Shown here in pieces: positions 24,619 to 37,485 of a stretch of DNA of 64,000 nt (its first letter is position 1; each line of letters begins with the position of its first letter). The translations under genes and the position numbers were made by a program. The DNA is from Tremella fuciformis. Taxonomy: Eukaryota > Basidiomycota > Tremellomycetes > Tremellales > Tremellaceae. The notes below the pieces were generated by a model. That model saw only the letters and a list, made by a program, of their open reading frames with translations. It was not told the origin of the DNA and did no database searches. The stretch covers positions 1,922,001-1,986,000 of the forward strand of contig CP136496.1 of assembly GCA_032768795.1 (NCBI GenBank). Reading direction: 5' to 3'.

Positions 24619-25192
24619 CTACATCTGACGAACATTCGAGTACGCGACACCGGCTCCAAAGCTGCAGATGATCAGCCTAGCAGTCTGACTTTCAAAAAGA
24701 AACTCACCCTGTTGAGAGAGCTACGGGCCACCCTCGACCTGTGATGGTCAGTATTCACGCTCATTCAGATATCCTGACGGCAGCTGGAGCTCATCCATGC
24801 CGCTTGGTCTCGCAAGCCTGGGGAGGAGGCAGCTTTGAATTGCCAGAAAGTGAGATTGTAAAACTGGTCGAAACTCACGCCTGAAAAGTAAAACCGATGC
24901 CACAACGCCGACACCGAACCCGATGCCGGTGTTCACAACCATATCGGCAAGCTGGTAAATCAGTCGCCTTTCCTGGTTACATCCATCACGATGAGGATCT
25001 CATGGCGATTCATCCAGAAGTGGTCGAGCTTACACAGTTGTCAAACTGTTCGTGAGCTTGCTTGACCACGATTACTCGTTTGGTAACAAGGCCCCGGAGA
25101 GAAGAGGGACATTGGCGCACCTTGCGAGCCACGATCTCTTCGCTTGGGATGGGAGCCGCGATAGCCGCGGTGGCAGCAGGTTTCGACGCCAT
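24619..25192 (-). CDS. MIC10: MICOS complex subunit Mic10
   Basis: Core MICOS subunit that bends the mitochondrial inner membrane at crista junctions (family knowledge). Five exons (25192-25121, 25045-25034, 24951-24879, 24738-24708, 24661-24619) give 76 aa. It starts MASKPAATAAIAAPIPSEEI, followed by FDNCLADMVV, the conserved pre-helix motif, then membrane helix 1 (NTGIGFGVGVVASVLLF) with its GxGxGxG glycine motif, the basic turn RRGWPVALSTG, and helix 2 (FGAGVAYSN). Both Gly-rich helices needed for oligomers are intact. One exon is only 12 nt and one intron is 140 nt, long for this locus. Confidence 0.9.
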
Positions 25193-26001
25193 GTCTGTCG
25201 GTCTGGATCAGGCTCCCGGGAGGTAGAGTAGGCTGAGTAGCGAATGCGAGGCGAGAATGACGGAAAGCGAAACGGAAAGAGAGTGACGTTAGATCCGTGA
25301 CAGGCGCGCGTCAGGTTTGGGAGATGACGGATAGGCACGCGAATCACGGCCCTCATTCTGTCTGCTCTGGCGAGACAAGTCCCATTGACTTGTGCAGTAA
25401 TACTATGAGGAAACCAGAAGCGAGCTCTGGTCGCTGCCTTCCATGTCACCACTCGACCCTGCGATGCTCGTGACTTGTGTCTGACTTCATCATATGTAAG
25501 TCAAGTCATGACAAAGTCAGTGACTTAGCAGGAGATCCCCCCGGATTTCCCGAAAGGTAAAAAGGACCCGGGAGAGGGGGCTTCAGGGTCCGGAGTTCAG
25601 GGTTTGACAGTTAAGAGACGGAGTTGCTATAGCACTGTAATGAGGCTCGATGGCAACATTGACCGATTCAACGGTGCCGAGCAGAACAGCCAAGCAGCGA
25701 AACATTCATCTTTCTCTTTTGCATTTGAAACCAATAGACAGATACGAGTACCTTTCATATACCCTCACTGGCGCCGTGTGCTCGATTCCCATTGATCCAT
25801 TGGATCCCATCTCCATTGCATCACTTGTCCCAAAAATCAACCTCGGCCGAAGTAATCGGTCATCGGTCCTCTATATACCAGATCAATCACCTAGATCGAC
25901 GCGTATTCGTCTCAATTCACCTCCTCCCTGTCTCTCTGCCTTCTCTCTCTCTTCTCATCCTCCCTCCCCCTTCTTCGCCTCATCTCCTCCCAGTCGCCGA
26001 C
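25193..26001. other. Divergent promoter region, MIC10/ALO1
   Basis: This separates MIC10 (minus) from ALO1 (plus). The 100 bases before the ALO1 ATG are rich in CT runs, typical of basidiomycete leaders. No gene is seen. Confidence 0.5.
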
Positions 26002-27710
26002 ATGGGCGATCTGGCGAAAATCTCCACCGCCGATCTCGAACGTGCAATCTCGCTAGTCGCCGTCTCATCCACATCGCCACTGGCAAAGTTCACCAACTGG
26101 GCAAACACGTTCGAATGCAAACCACAGAGGGTCTTTGCGCCAACAACCGAGCTGGAATGTAGGCAAATCGTCGAGCTTGCACGCAGGGAGAAGGTCGACC
26201 TGCGACCAGTCGGTGTGGGACATTCCCCATCCGATCTTGCATGCACATCGGGGTGGATGATTCGCATGGACCACTACGAGGGACCGATCAAGGTGGGGCC
26301 ATTTGCGACCTTCTCTGCTTCGCGATCAGCCAGCTGATTCATCAGGTTGATCACGATACCCGTACCAGCACCTTCAAGGCCGGTACAACCCTTCATTCTG
26401 TTCATCGCATTCTCAGCGCTGCTTCACCACCACTCGCCATCCCCAATATCGGTTCGATCTCGGACCAGACGATTGCTGGTCTCATCTCTACCGCCTCGCA
26501 CGGCAGTGGCAGACAATTCCCAGTCCTTTCCCAGCATGTCAAGTCCCTCAAGATCATCCTACCCCAGCCTGGAGCACCAGTGGTACGCGCTTCGAGAAAG
26601 GAGGACCCAGAACTGTTCAAAGCCAGCCTGTGCGGCCTGGGCGCCACCGGATTGATGCTGGAAGTGGAGATCGAAGTTGAAGAGGCCTTTCGTCTGCGCG
26701 AGACCAAGACAACCATGAAGGTTGACGATGCCTTTGAGCAGATCGACGAGATCATGAGCAGCGCAGAGCACGCACGCATGTGGTGGTATCCAGACGGTGA
26801 TGGCGTTGTGGTTGGCCGCGCTGACCGGACGTACGAGGTGAGTTCCAGTTCTTTCAACATGCCACGAATGAGCATATGCTGAATGGCAGCCCGCCAATCC
26901 ACAATCCTCCTTCTGGGGCCCGATCCTCCACTACCACGTCACCCAATTCTTTCTATTCTGGGCACGTATGTTCCCCTCGCTCACTCCCCTCGTGGGCAAA
27001 TGGGGTTGGTGGCTTGCCAAGACACATACCGAGGTGGTAAACGACGGATACAAGGTTCTGAACTTCGACTGTCTGGTAAGATGGTTCACCTCGTTGGATC
27101 TTGCCGTTTATAACCTCAGTTCCCCCAATACGCCCTTGAATGGGCTATTCCGTCTTCCAATGCCAAGGCGTGTCTGAAGGAGCTTCGCGCATGGCTGGCG
27201 GAAGAAGCGGCAGACCCCAATGGACTGAAGACCCACTTCCCCCTCGAGATCCGCTGGTCTTGCGCCGACGACATCTACCTCAGCCCAAGCTATGGTGTCG
27301 AGACGGTCTGGATCGGTGTCGTAACCTATAGGTTCATTTGATTCTGTTAGGGCAACCGTCTGCACGCGCTGACCTGCAGACCATACGGACTCGCAGTACC
27401 ATATCGAAAGTTGAACGAAAGATTCGCCACGATCCTCGCCAGTCACGGCGGACGCCCACACTGGGCCAAAGAACACCATCTCAAGCCGAAAGCGATCGAG
27501 GCTCTTTACCCGGAGTTCGACAAGTTCCGCGAGGTGTGCGAGCGCGTCGACCCGGACCATATCATGCGGAGTGAATATCTTCGTCGACACTTGGACGGCG
27601 ACGATATCGGAGAGAGGGTATTCAAAAGGCGAAATGCTAGCAGGGTCCTCACTGACGACCCGTCCGTCGCCGAAGCGCAGGAGGACAAGATCGTCTCCAG
27701 GCGCCCTTAG
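26002..27710 (+). CDS. ALO1: D-arabinono-1,4-lactone oxidase
   Basis: FAD enzyme of the outer mitochondrial membrane, making D-erythroascorbate from D-arabinono-1,4-lactone (known for yeast ALO1). Exons 26002-26292, 26346-26837, 26890-27075, 27120-27331 and 27380-27710 encode 503 aa. The FAD-PCMH domain carries VGVGHSPSDLACT, with the His expected to bind FAD covalently, and later ISDQTIAGLISTASHGSG. The C-terminal ALO domain has the HWxK signature of aldonolactone oxidoreductases (PHWAKEH) and ends with the family's DPDHIMRSEYL segment. A hydrophobic stretch near residues 270-300 (FFLFWARMFPSL) fits the membrane anchor. The length is typical. Confidence 0.96.
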
Positions 27711-27846
27711 ACAATACTAGATTAGATATAGAACAATTATATGCATTGACCGCGGCGGTATTCATGTTCAAGTTGAGACGCTAGGGGGCAAGAGCACAAA
27801 CGCAATAGGGCTATCGTGATATGGGAACCAAGAGTCATGAAAGCAA

Positions 27847-30800
27847 TCAATCGCTCAACTCGGCCAACTTCCTTTCAGCATGGCGTTTCCTGCCCGTCTG
27901 TATCCTCTTTGCCCAAGGCTCTGCCTCATCTGAATCCGCCTCTTCCGGGCTGGACCCTCCTTCCCGCTTTGCCTTGCTCTGCGAACTCCGTCGAGACTCT
28001 TTTCGTTCTCTCTTGACGGCGAGCTTAGCCATTTTTCCCAGATCGTTGGCTTTCATGGTCTTTGCAATCTCGGGGTTTCGACGCATGAGCTGATGTCAGT
28101 CTCGACGACTGGCCTCTGCGTATGAGATCACGCACTTGCAGCCCCAGCTCGAATATTTTGCGCTCTTCAGGGGAGTCCTTGAAGGTCTGATCATGCACGT
28201 GTGAAGCGATGTGCAGGTCCCTGAGCATATTATCCTCCTTGCGCGAGTCGGCGGCGTCAGCATGTCGGCAGAAGTGTACAGCTACGACTTACTGGAGGCC
28301 GCTTCGCCCAACACGTCCGAGACAAAGTCGTCGTTTCGTGATTGGGCCCGCCTTTCCTGCGCTTTGAGACGATCGCGACCTAGATTGGCTTTACGCATGT
28401 TTTGACGAGCTTCGCCCTGCTCTTTCAGTACACATCGCCAAGTGAGAGGGATGCGATCACCTCTGAGGTGGGTTCGTCTCCGTCGTCTGAGATATCCTCG
28501 GCCTCCAAAAGATCTTGCAAGAATCGGTCCTCGGCTTCTTGCACCTTCTCCAACTGGCAATTTCAGTCACTTGGTGCCCAAGGAGGGAACCCGACTTACG
28601 TTCTTTGAGACGAATCCATTCGGATCAAAGCGAAAGATATTCTGCGAGCCGAAGAGCTCGCCTTGATCCTCCACTGTCTTCCCGCCCTCAAAGCCCTGAT
28701 GTATGCGCCGCTCGAAAGTGGCATCATTGAGCTGCCTCGCTTTCTGTTGCTTGTGAACTACCTATCAGTGTAGCCGACGTGTCTTGCACCTGAACGGACT
28801 CTGCCGCTCATATTTTAACTCTTCGAGTGTACCTTTACCGATCAGGCGATACACGTCACCAAAACTCAGCGCGATCGACATTGACGAATCCCGGCAACAT
28901 ACACTGGGCGCTTTTGGCCGATCCTGAAAGCGCGATCCATTGCTTGCAAGTCATTTGCAGGATCTTATCATCAAAATGAGCTGAACCAGTGAGAGCTGAC
29001 TGACTCCAAGACGGGTCGAAAATGACCACTTTGTTTGCCTGTGGGAGTGTTTCAGCGTCTACTGCATCGACCCGTGCAACTCACCGCCGTCAGGTTTAGT
29101 CCGACACCTCCGGCCAATGTGCTGACGAGGAGTATGAAGTAGTCCTGATTTGGGTCTTGGAAGCGATCGACCATATCTTGCCGCTCTCGAGCATCTACGT
29201 CCCCTGTGAGCTTGTCGTAATCGAGACCAAACACTGGCACTAAGCAATGGCTCGTCTGATGCGTTCGAAAGCTTACTTGAAGATTGTATGAAATCAGAGA
29301 TCATGTCCAGCAATCGTACAGAGCTCGAGAACAGCAAAACTGATGACTCAGTTAAAGACCGTCTGCGCGAAGATCGTTAACCTTTGTTATCATTCGGTTC
29401 AGCTCGCCATCCTTTCAAAAGCGAGGCCAGGAGCTGTTCATTGAGCTACAGATTTCCACCCTGCCAGGACTGACTTACAGTCCATTTCCCGCAGTTCGAC
29501 GGGTCACTGACATCAGTTAGGAGGGGACCGAACGAGGCGACTTACAGAGCAGCTTCGATGATTGTTTGAGACTTATTGTCGTAATCCTCTCGCATCTACT
29601 TTCTGAGCTTGTGCGTGCCCCTGTTGACTTCTGATTGACATACGCAAATGCTGAAGATGCGCCGATTGACTTTCCTCTTGGCTGGGTCAGCGCCAATTGG
29701 AGCGGCCAGTAGATCTCTCACCGTTTGCGCTGTATCTTCTGGAGCTGGCCTGTTTCAGTAAATCTGCTCGAACTCTTCCCCGACTCTGGACTCGCCTTGA
29801 TAAATGAGAGCAAGATGCTATCTGATGAGCCAGGACCACAAACGGGTGCAAGACTTACGTTAGCAACCTTGGTCAGGGCGCTGATGCTGTCGAGTAAACC
29901 TTTAGCCGCCCTTCGCTGAACCTCCCGACTTACTTCCTCAAAACCGCTACTTTTAGCTCCTCCCCGTTGGGACTGAGCTGATGACAGCAGCGAAGGCGCC
30001 TGATGTTTAGCTGCGCATCCCTGTGGGAACAATAATCACGTTGCATCAGACCCGCATTCGCACGGCTCATTCCGCCTCAATATGTATTGTATATCTGCCG
30101 ATGAGCCAGGCACAGCTGCAGGCTGTGGGCAGACCTTCGGAATCGATCAAGGCTTGATAAGCTGATATCTGCCGGATGCCCAGAGGGCAAAAGACCACCA
30201 GATCCCTCTTTTGGGGTAACTGCACAGTCAGACATCGGGTCGGTCTTTGCAGCAGCTGCCTTACTTCGTCCGCGATGAGCCGCTTGTCTCGTCGAAGATA
30301 AAAATTTGGCAAAACCTTTTGGTTCATGAGACCCAGCCGCATCTGTTGTCAGCTGGGAGGGGCTACACACAGCAGCATGTGCGCCATACTATGCCAATGA
30401 CGACCTCCTCGGCCGTACCCTCCCGACGGTGGCCTTTCTTGATAGGATTGACCACATATTCGCGCCACTGTTTTAGGGTGCCAGCCCAGCCACGCCACAC
30501 CTGCATCCTCAGCCAGTGTATTGATCGTATGTGCGCGGGATACATGCGAAATCAAGCACCGCCCACATCTCGTCAATCCGATTTTGTACCAAAGTTCCCG
30601 TTAGTGCAAAGCAGCTTGAGCATCGGATCTTCTTGAGTGCGAGGGTTGATTGAGCTTTGGGCTCCTTCAGTCTGTGCGCCTCATCAACAATGACGACTCT
30701 GACTGGTCAGAGCTGAGTCAGCCATCTCAGAATATTAATTGCTCACGAGAGGGGCAGATCTTTGATCATCTCAATATGCGTTCGCGCTCCCTCGAAAGAA

Positions 30801-32487
30801 ACGATCACAAACTTTCAGCAAGTGATGGTGGAAGCCGCAAAAAACATACTTAAATCGAGATAGCCGTTGAAGAACTGAGCGCGCAAAGTGGCAGCGTCGT
30901 CACTACGCCATACCTCGTACTCAAAATAGCCCCACTGTCGCCGTGAGAGCAATAGGCAAAAAACCTCGATGATGCTTACAGTTTCTAGCTCCCTTTGCCA
31001 CTGAATGTCAGCGACTGCTGATAACGACTCTATACGCCTCACATTGCTAATGAGACTCTTGGGACACACGATGATCGCCGTCGGCCAATGTCTGGGATTG
31101 ACGGAAGTCGACGATGTTCGAATCAACTTCTTACGTCGTTGAAAGTCTACCAACGTCCCCGTCTTCCGCATAATGGCCGACAACTGCCGAATAAGCTTCA
31201 GCGACCTATAGTGGCGGTGGATATCTCACAAACGATATGACCTGGATAGTCTTTCCTAATCTTGGCCACGTCAGAGCCGTCCGAAATGAGTGAGGGGATC
31301 TCACCCCATATCGTCGCCAAGAATGGCACCGCGGCCAGCTTTGTATTTATCGTAGAGGAACTGTACACCGATTCGTTGATACTCGCGCAGAAATCGATTG
31401 ATGCTGCGTGGTATGACGATACGGGCGTCTGTCGCATCCAACCTGTACTCCCCGATTTGTGACTGCTCTGCCGAGAATGGAAACGACGGTCGAATCTGAT
31501 TTTGTGGCTCGGTGGCGGAATCCGAGAGGTGAGACTCTTTGACCGATGCGCTGCGTGAGGAAGTAGCAGTGCGGGGAGGAGCTCAAGCTCAGCTGGTAGC
31601 TTGTGAGTCCGAGATAAGTAGCAAAAGCTTACCGGAGAAGAGCTCATCGTCCGAGTAATGGCCCTCCTGATCGGACAGAGCTTCATCGCGCTGGCTGGGT
31701 CCTGCTTGCCATGGCACGACAACAGGGTCGTTCCAATCATCATACTGGCCTTCCGGTTCTTCTTCTTGATCTAGGTCGCCGAGTCCATCGTCTGCAATTG
31801 GTATCCCTCCTTGTCCTCCTTCTTTAACATCAGAAGTTGAGGTGTTATGATGGGGAGGTCCGTCCTGGTTCGTTCCCTTCATGAGGTCTTCACTCGTGCT
31901 GAGACCAAGAGAAGAGCTCGAACCTGCGTTGAGTTAGGAGAACACTTCACGAAACATGTGCAAAGAGCTACCTGCTAGGCGCTCGAGGGGATTGAAGTCC
32001 AGGATGATCTCTATGGCGTTAGCGTGAGGCGCCAAGGGCGGTCACGATACCAACGTCCTTCGTATTCAAGCGTTTCGTCACCTTCGGAGGCCCTCGAGCC
32101 GCTTGGGCGTTGGACTCTCTGATTTTCGCTTTCCAGTCCCCCGAGCCTTGACGGCACTGGATCCTCTTCCAACAAAACCAGACGTTTCTTGGAGGATTTG
32201 GAGGAACGAGGTAAGGGTAGTGGAGGCAGGCCGTTCTTCTTCCTGTCCTTGTTCTCAACACGGATCGCGTGTCTACGCTGCTCGAGCTCTTGGTCCAGAG
32301 CGTATTGGTGCGCTGCAATCTGCGCATCCTTCTCGAAGTCGTCGACGTCTTCTGACGGTCCATCAACCTCGTCGACATGCCGATGAGTTCGTGAAGACTC
32401 ACCTCTTCCAGCTCGAATGCCAACGAACCTGGGGGCAGCAGCATGGGACTCGCTCTCTGTACCATGCGGCTCATCATGTCTGGGCAT
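27847..32487 (-). CDS. ERCC6L2/Rad26-like Snf2 ATPase
   Basis: Nuclear DNA-dependent ATPase of the Snf2 superfamily. A long disordered N-terminus is followed by [17 protein letters not shown] and Walker A (ILGDDMGLGKT, split by an intron), DEAH box ([12 protein letters not shown]), [13 protein letters not shown], then the second RecA domain: [26 protein letters not shown], and [15 protein letters not shown] (motif VI). The segment after it, with KQQ, the basic Gln/Arg run and [10 protein letters not shown], resembles ERCC6L2 rather than Rad26 or Rad54. The last 80 residues are very basic, a possible DNA-binding tail. Over a dozen introns are present, and I did not resolve every one. The ATG at 32487 opens 230 bp from the divergent ISM1 start. 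Confidence 0.82.
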
Positions 32488-32717
32488 GTCGATAATCAAG
32501 GACGCCCTGGCATGCTGCGAGGCATGCTGCTAAGATGCTTTGATGGGAATCCTTCGACCTGGACACATCGGCAGCGAAGCTTACCGGACTACCAACCGAC
32601 GAAAGCTGATCTTCCCACGGTTGTCACTGTTCCTGGATCTGCCACGTGCTACTCTCGACATCCGAAGATCGGCTACCTGGATTTCTGACATTTCCAGTGC
32701 ACGCAAGCTTTAACAGC

Positions 32718-35700
32718 ATGCTGTCCTTGGACAAGCTGCCAGTCGTGCCGAGGAGCCTTATTCTTCTTCATCTACTCGGCTCGCATCTATCAAAGACCTG
32801 TCTTCGACATGCGAGCTCGATCTCAACCGCTCGATCAGGCGAAGCCAAAAAGGCCTACTCACATACCTTGTCATTACCCAAAACATCGATGCCTCTCAAA
32901 GTGAAGCGTCCAGCAGAGCACGAAGCATCCTGGAGGAAGAAGACCGCAGAGGAGCTGTATCGCCGGCAGGCGCAAAGGCGAGATCGACCGTTATTTGTTC
33001 TGCACGATGGGCCCCCGTATGCGAATGGCAATCTGCATATGGGTGAGTCCGCGTCAAGCACATCGGAGCTGACTCGATAGGTCATGCTCTCAACCGTACA
33101 CTTAAGGACATCATAAATCGCTACAAGCTCTTGCGTGGCTATCGCATACAGTCCGTCCTCGTGTACGCAGCAGAACACCATTGACGTTGTGCAGTTATGT
33201 ACCCGGATGGGACTGCCATGGACTGCCGATAGAGATGAAGGCTTTGGAGAGTCTGGGAGTGAGGGGCGTCCCAAATTCTGCTTGTCAAACTCATTTGTTC
33301 AGGCCAAGGATGCAAATCCAGATCTTTCTCCTAACAGGATCCGAGAGGCTGCGCGGGACACGGCACTGAAGGCGATTGAAGTACAGATGAGTGAGCAGCG
33401 AGATCTCGGCGTCATGGCCGACTGGGAGACTGCTGGAGGTATCTATCGGACTTTAGGCGAGTCTTCGGGTGACCTGACCTCATGCTTGCACTCATGTCAG
33501 ATCACGATTACATTATGAGGCAACTTCGGTTGTTCAAGCAGATGGTCTCGCGAAGTATGCATCCCTTGAAAACGGTGCCAGCGCCAGCTGATCAGCAGAT
33601 CTCATCTCTTATAGACTGCGACCCACTTATTTCTCTCCTTCCACTCGTACGGCTCTTGCGGAATCCGAACTGAAATACAAAGACGGTCATCGTTCCCGAT
33701 CGGTCTACGTGGCCTTTCCCGTCGCCGAGAAAGACATGTCGCCTTCATTGGCAGCAGCCTACCACATCGCGCAGGAGAAAGTCGGGAGTCGTTCTCTGTT
33801 CCTGGCAATATGGACAACAACTGCCTGGAGTCTCGCAGGCAATCAGGTCAGCGCATCTCAGGCGGCATTCGTTGAGTATGCCCCGCTGATCTGCAGGGCG
33901 TCGCTGTTCACCCAGACATGTTGTACGCCTTGGCGATCAATTCTTCCGGGCAGCTTCTCCTGGTTGCAGTCGATCGGCTCCCGGAAATGGCGAAAACCTT
34001 GGGCGAGCTCAAAATTACATCCACAATTCTCGGTTCCCAGCTAAGCGGAACCCGATACAACCACATGTTTCACCCGCCGTCCAGTCAGTTCCCAGATCCA
34101 GTGATTCTGGCATCCCGACATGTCACCGCCACATCAGGAACCGGTCTCGTGCATTCCGCTCCGGCGCACGGTTACGAGGACTATCAGGCATTTGGCGAAG
34201 CTGGTATTATGCCGGCCGAGTTGAGGTCTCCAATCGATGATCATGGATGCTTCACGGACGCGGTATTGGCCTGGTCAGATGTCCCCGAAGTGCACAAACT
34301 AGTAGGGAAGGAGGTTCTCGGAGAAGGTACCAGTGTCATGATCGATCTGCTTCGACAACAAAACACGTTATTGGCCGAGGAGACGATCGAGCACCGCTAC
34401 CCCCTTGACTGGAAGACAGGTAAACCGATTATTGTCCGTGCGACCCCTCAGTGGTTCGCAGACGTGGAGAACATAAAAAAGCCAGCTCTGGAGTCATTGG
34501 ACAGGGTCGCTTTCGTGCCGCCCCAGTGTAGGTGTATCTTACCCGAACCTAGTCAGCTGACTGGCAGCGCGAAATCGCCTCGAGGCATTCATCAAATCGC
34601 GTTCGGAATGGTGCATATCTCGTCAACGAAGTTGGGGAGTGCCCATACCAGCTATATACGGGAAGAGCGGCGAACCGATTACCGATGAGGAGACTCTGTC
34701 GTTCATCATTGAAGTGCTCGACCGGAAGGGCGTGGATCATTGGTGGTCAGGATCCGCGGAGGATTTCGTTCCTCCACATCTTCGAGGACACGATATCCGC
34801 AAAGGCGGCGACACGCTTGATGTTTGGTTCGACAGTGGCTCTTCGTGGACCCTTTTGGCCGACGACGAAAATGCGCTGCATGCCTCGCCACTGGCGGATG
34901 TGTACCTAGAAGGTTCCGACCAACACAGAGGCTGGTTCCAGTCGTCTCTGCTTACCAAGATCAGTGTCGACAAGCCTGAAGATGCGCGTGCGCCGTATGG
35001 CACTGTTATCACTCACGGATTTGTGAACGACGAGGCAGGCAAGAAAATGAGCAAGTCAGATGGGAATGGTATCTCGCCGATGGACGTCATACATGGCGGA
35101 GATGTAAGTCGGGATTCTCTTGCTCCATGACTGTACTCATGAATAGGGAATGCCTTCGTACGGAACTGATGTTCTTCGATACTGGGCCGCTTCGGTCGAC
35201 TATTCACGTGATGTGTCAATCGGGCCATCGTCCATAGGCCATGCCGCCGAAGGATTGCGGAAAATTCGTAGCACTTTGCGGTTCTTGCTTGCGAATGTCG
35301 AAAGCCAAGAGATCCCAGGGCTAAAAAAAGTTCAGTTGAATCTGGTAAGCGAATGAAGGTTCTTAAGATTGATCACTTATCTGAAGATCGATCGACATGT
35401 GCTCAACGAATTCTCCCAGGTCGAAACTATTGTCGCAGAGGCCTATGATAGCTTTTCATTCAACAAGGGTAATCTTCGTAGCCTGAAGAGGAGCACAACT
35501 CATGTCGTAGCGATACAAACCATATCCACTTTCTCGTCTTCGGTGCTCTCTTCGACGTACTTTGACGCCATCAAGGACTCTCTTTACAGCGACAACCGGA
35601 CAAGTCGCTCTCGGGTGGCGACCCTGGCGGTACTGAAACATCTGCTGCTTGGATTGACGAAGATGATCGCGCCCATCGTGCCTCACTTGGCCGAGGAAGT

Positions 35701-36404
35701 CCACGCCCACTTGCATCCGGACGACACAGGCTCTTCGGTTTTCGACCTGACTTGGAATCCTCAAGTCAGTGGCTTGATGTCCTCACGGTTCCGCATATGC
35801 TGATCAGAGGAGACTGACTGCGATGATACGATCAAAGAGGATGTTGAAGCGATATTGGCAATCCGAGGCAAGATTATTTCCCTCGCCGAGGACGCTCGAG
35901 GGGCAAAGTGAGAACAAAGAACCGTACCACTTGCTAGTTTGCTGAAGCCATCAAGAGACCTCCGGGCACTATCGCAAGCGGACGCGTATCTTAGTGCGGG
36001 AGAGCGGTTGAATAGCCGTCTGCGACCGCTTTGTGAGCATGCCTAACCAGATCTCCGAAAGGGCCCGGCTTACATCGGGCAGCAGACTCGCTAGCCAGGA
36101 TCCTCGGGGTATCGTGCGTCCATCTCCGAAATGCCCCTGAAGACGCGGCCTGGATCTATCAAGCGGAGGTCAGCACGGGTAAGTCTGTGACTCCCCCTTC
36201 TATCCCTTATGGAACATCTGCGCAAGGAAGAAAGCAACGACGGACGGCGAAGAGAGCGGGTTGCTGACGAGATAAGCTTTTGGACCTGTGCGCCTGGGTC
36301 TCGCGACGGCCGAACATTCGGAATGTCCTCGTTGCTGGTTGCATAAGAGTTCGGCGGAAGATACCCTGTGCGGTCGTTGTGCATCAGTGGTTGGAGATGC
36401 ATGA
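32718..36404 (+). CDS. ISM1: Mitochondrial isoleucyl-tRNA synthetase
   Basis: Charges mitochondrial tRNA-Ile. The N-terminus (MLSLDKLPVVPRS onward) is basic, Ser/Arg/Leu-rich and acid-free, a mitochondrial presequence. Class I motifs are present: HIGH-type NGNLHMGHALN joined over the first intron, YVPGWDCHGLPIE, the editing domain (TSGTGLVHSAPAHG), DVWFDSGSSW, EGSDQHRGWF, and KMSKS in GKKMSKSDGNGI. A C-terminal zinc finger typical of bacterial-type enzymes is visible (CPRCW, then CGRC), reached through an intron at 36179-36276. Many introns are present; not all are listed. The stop is at 36402-36404. A separate cytosolic enzyme is expected elsewhere in the genome. Confidence 0.92.
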
Positions 36405-37485
36405 CGCGCATCGCTTGTTCTTGGATCTCGTTCTCTGAGCATTTTCATTGTCAAGTCAAGGGAGACGCTGTGTCGTAAGCAAGGAACTATCTTCGTGGCA
36501 GGCAAAGCCGCGCCTCTTTGTCGTCCGTCTGTCCGGGGAACAGAGTTTCCATACTTGGTCACTGGACCCAGGGGAAGTACGCACGCCATCCCAAAGATGT
36601 CCAACATCCATCTCGTGCTTCAGGGCAGGGAGTGTGTGTGTACAGTAACTTATGTCCAATGCAGGCAGGCAGTACGCGGAGGACTTGCCCCTGATCCCCC
36701 TGATCGTGCCTGACCTTGCCCGGGTGACACTCGGACCCTCCCCTCTCAATCGACGGCGGTGGACGAGATGATAGAGGACGTTTCCGATTGGTGGGCTTTT
36801 GATCCCCCTCCTTTGAACCCTGAGTGACCCCGCTGTGTGCGGTCCGCCCCAGTGTCTCTCTACCCTTTGCCATCAAGCCTCTCCTTGATTCCAGTGGATT
36901 CCTCAGGGTTTAGAGAGGTCCCGGCCCTAGCGTGGTTTCTTGATCGTCGTCAAATCGCGCTAAAGGAAGAAGACCAAGCACAAGGCCCAGCACCGCTCTC
37001 GTCGCTGACCTTGCTCTATGCTGAGGTCAATCCCCATGGAAGAGAGGGGGAAGTTCCCGTATGACCACCAGGCCACACTTTGATCCCTTGTTCCCGTCTC
37101 TCTCTCTACATATCCTGTTGGCATCTTCCACTCGCGTCTGTTCGGTCGATCCGCCCACGTCGAACACCGGTGCCTGACGTCCGGTTTGGAAAGGAAAAAG
37201 TGGCGATCATATCCCAATCATCCTCTATTTCATTCCCGTCCCCACTGCTGGTACGGTCAAAACATTGCACAGAGAGACGCAGAGGACCAGCCGTCCGCTG
37301 ATTGGCGAAAGACAGAGCGAAAAGACGACGAGCGCTACATCGCCAAGTAGAATATCGCCAGCCTCGCTCGTGGTCTTCCGTGGAGAGAACGCTCAGTCCT
37401 CGAGGCCATGTGGTGAGGTCAAAGGCAGTCTTGGTGTCCTCCGCCACCTATCTCCCTCCTCCCCCCTCACCTCTGCCCTCCTCTC
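36405..37485. other. Intergenic, promoter and long leader of the bZIP gene
   Basis: About 1.1 kb shows no credible gene. CT-rich runs just before 37486 look like a leader. Such long upstream regions are common for fungal regulators. Confidence 0.5.

Noticed and set aside
36405..37485. Several frames of about 75-135 codons before the bZIP gene
   Set aside because: No recognisable product, competing strands, composition like leader DNA.
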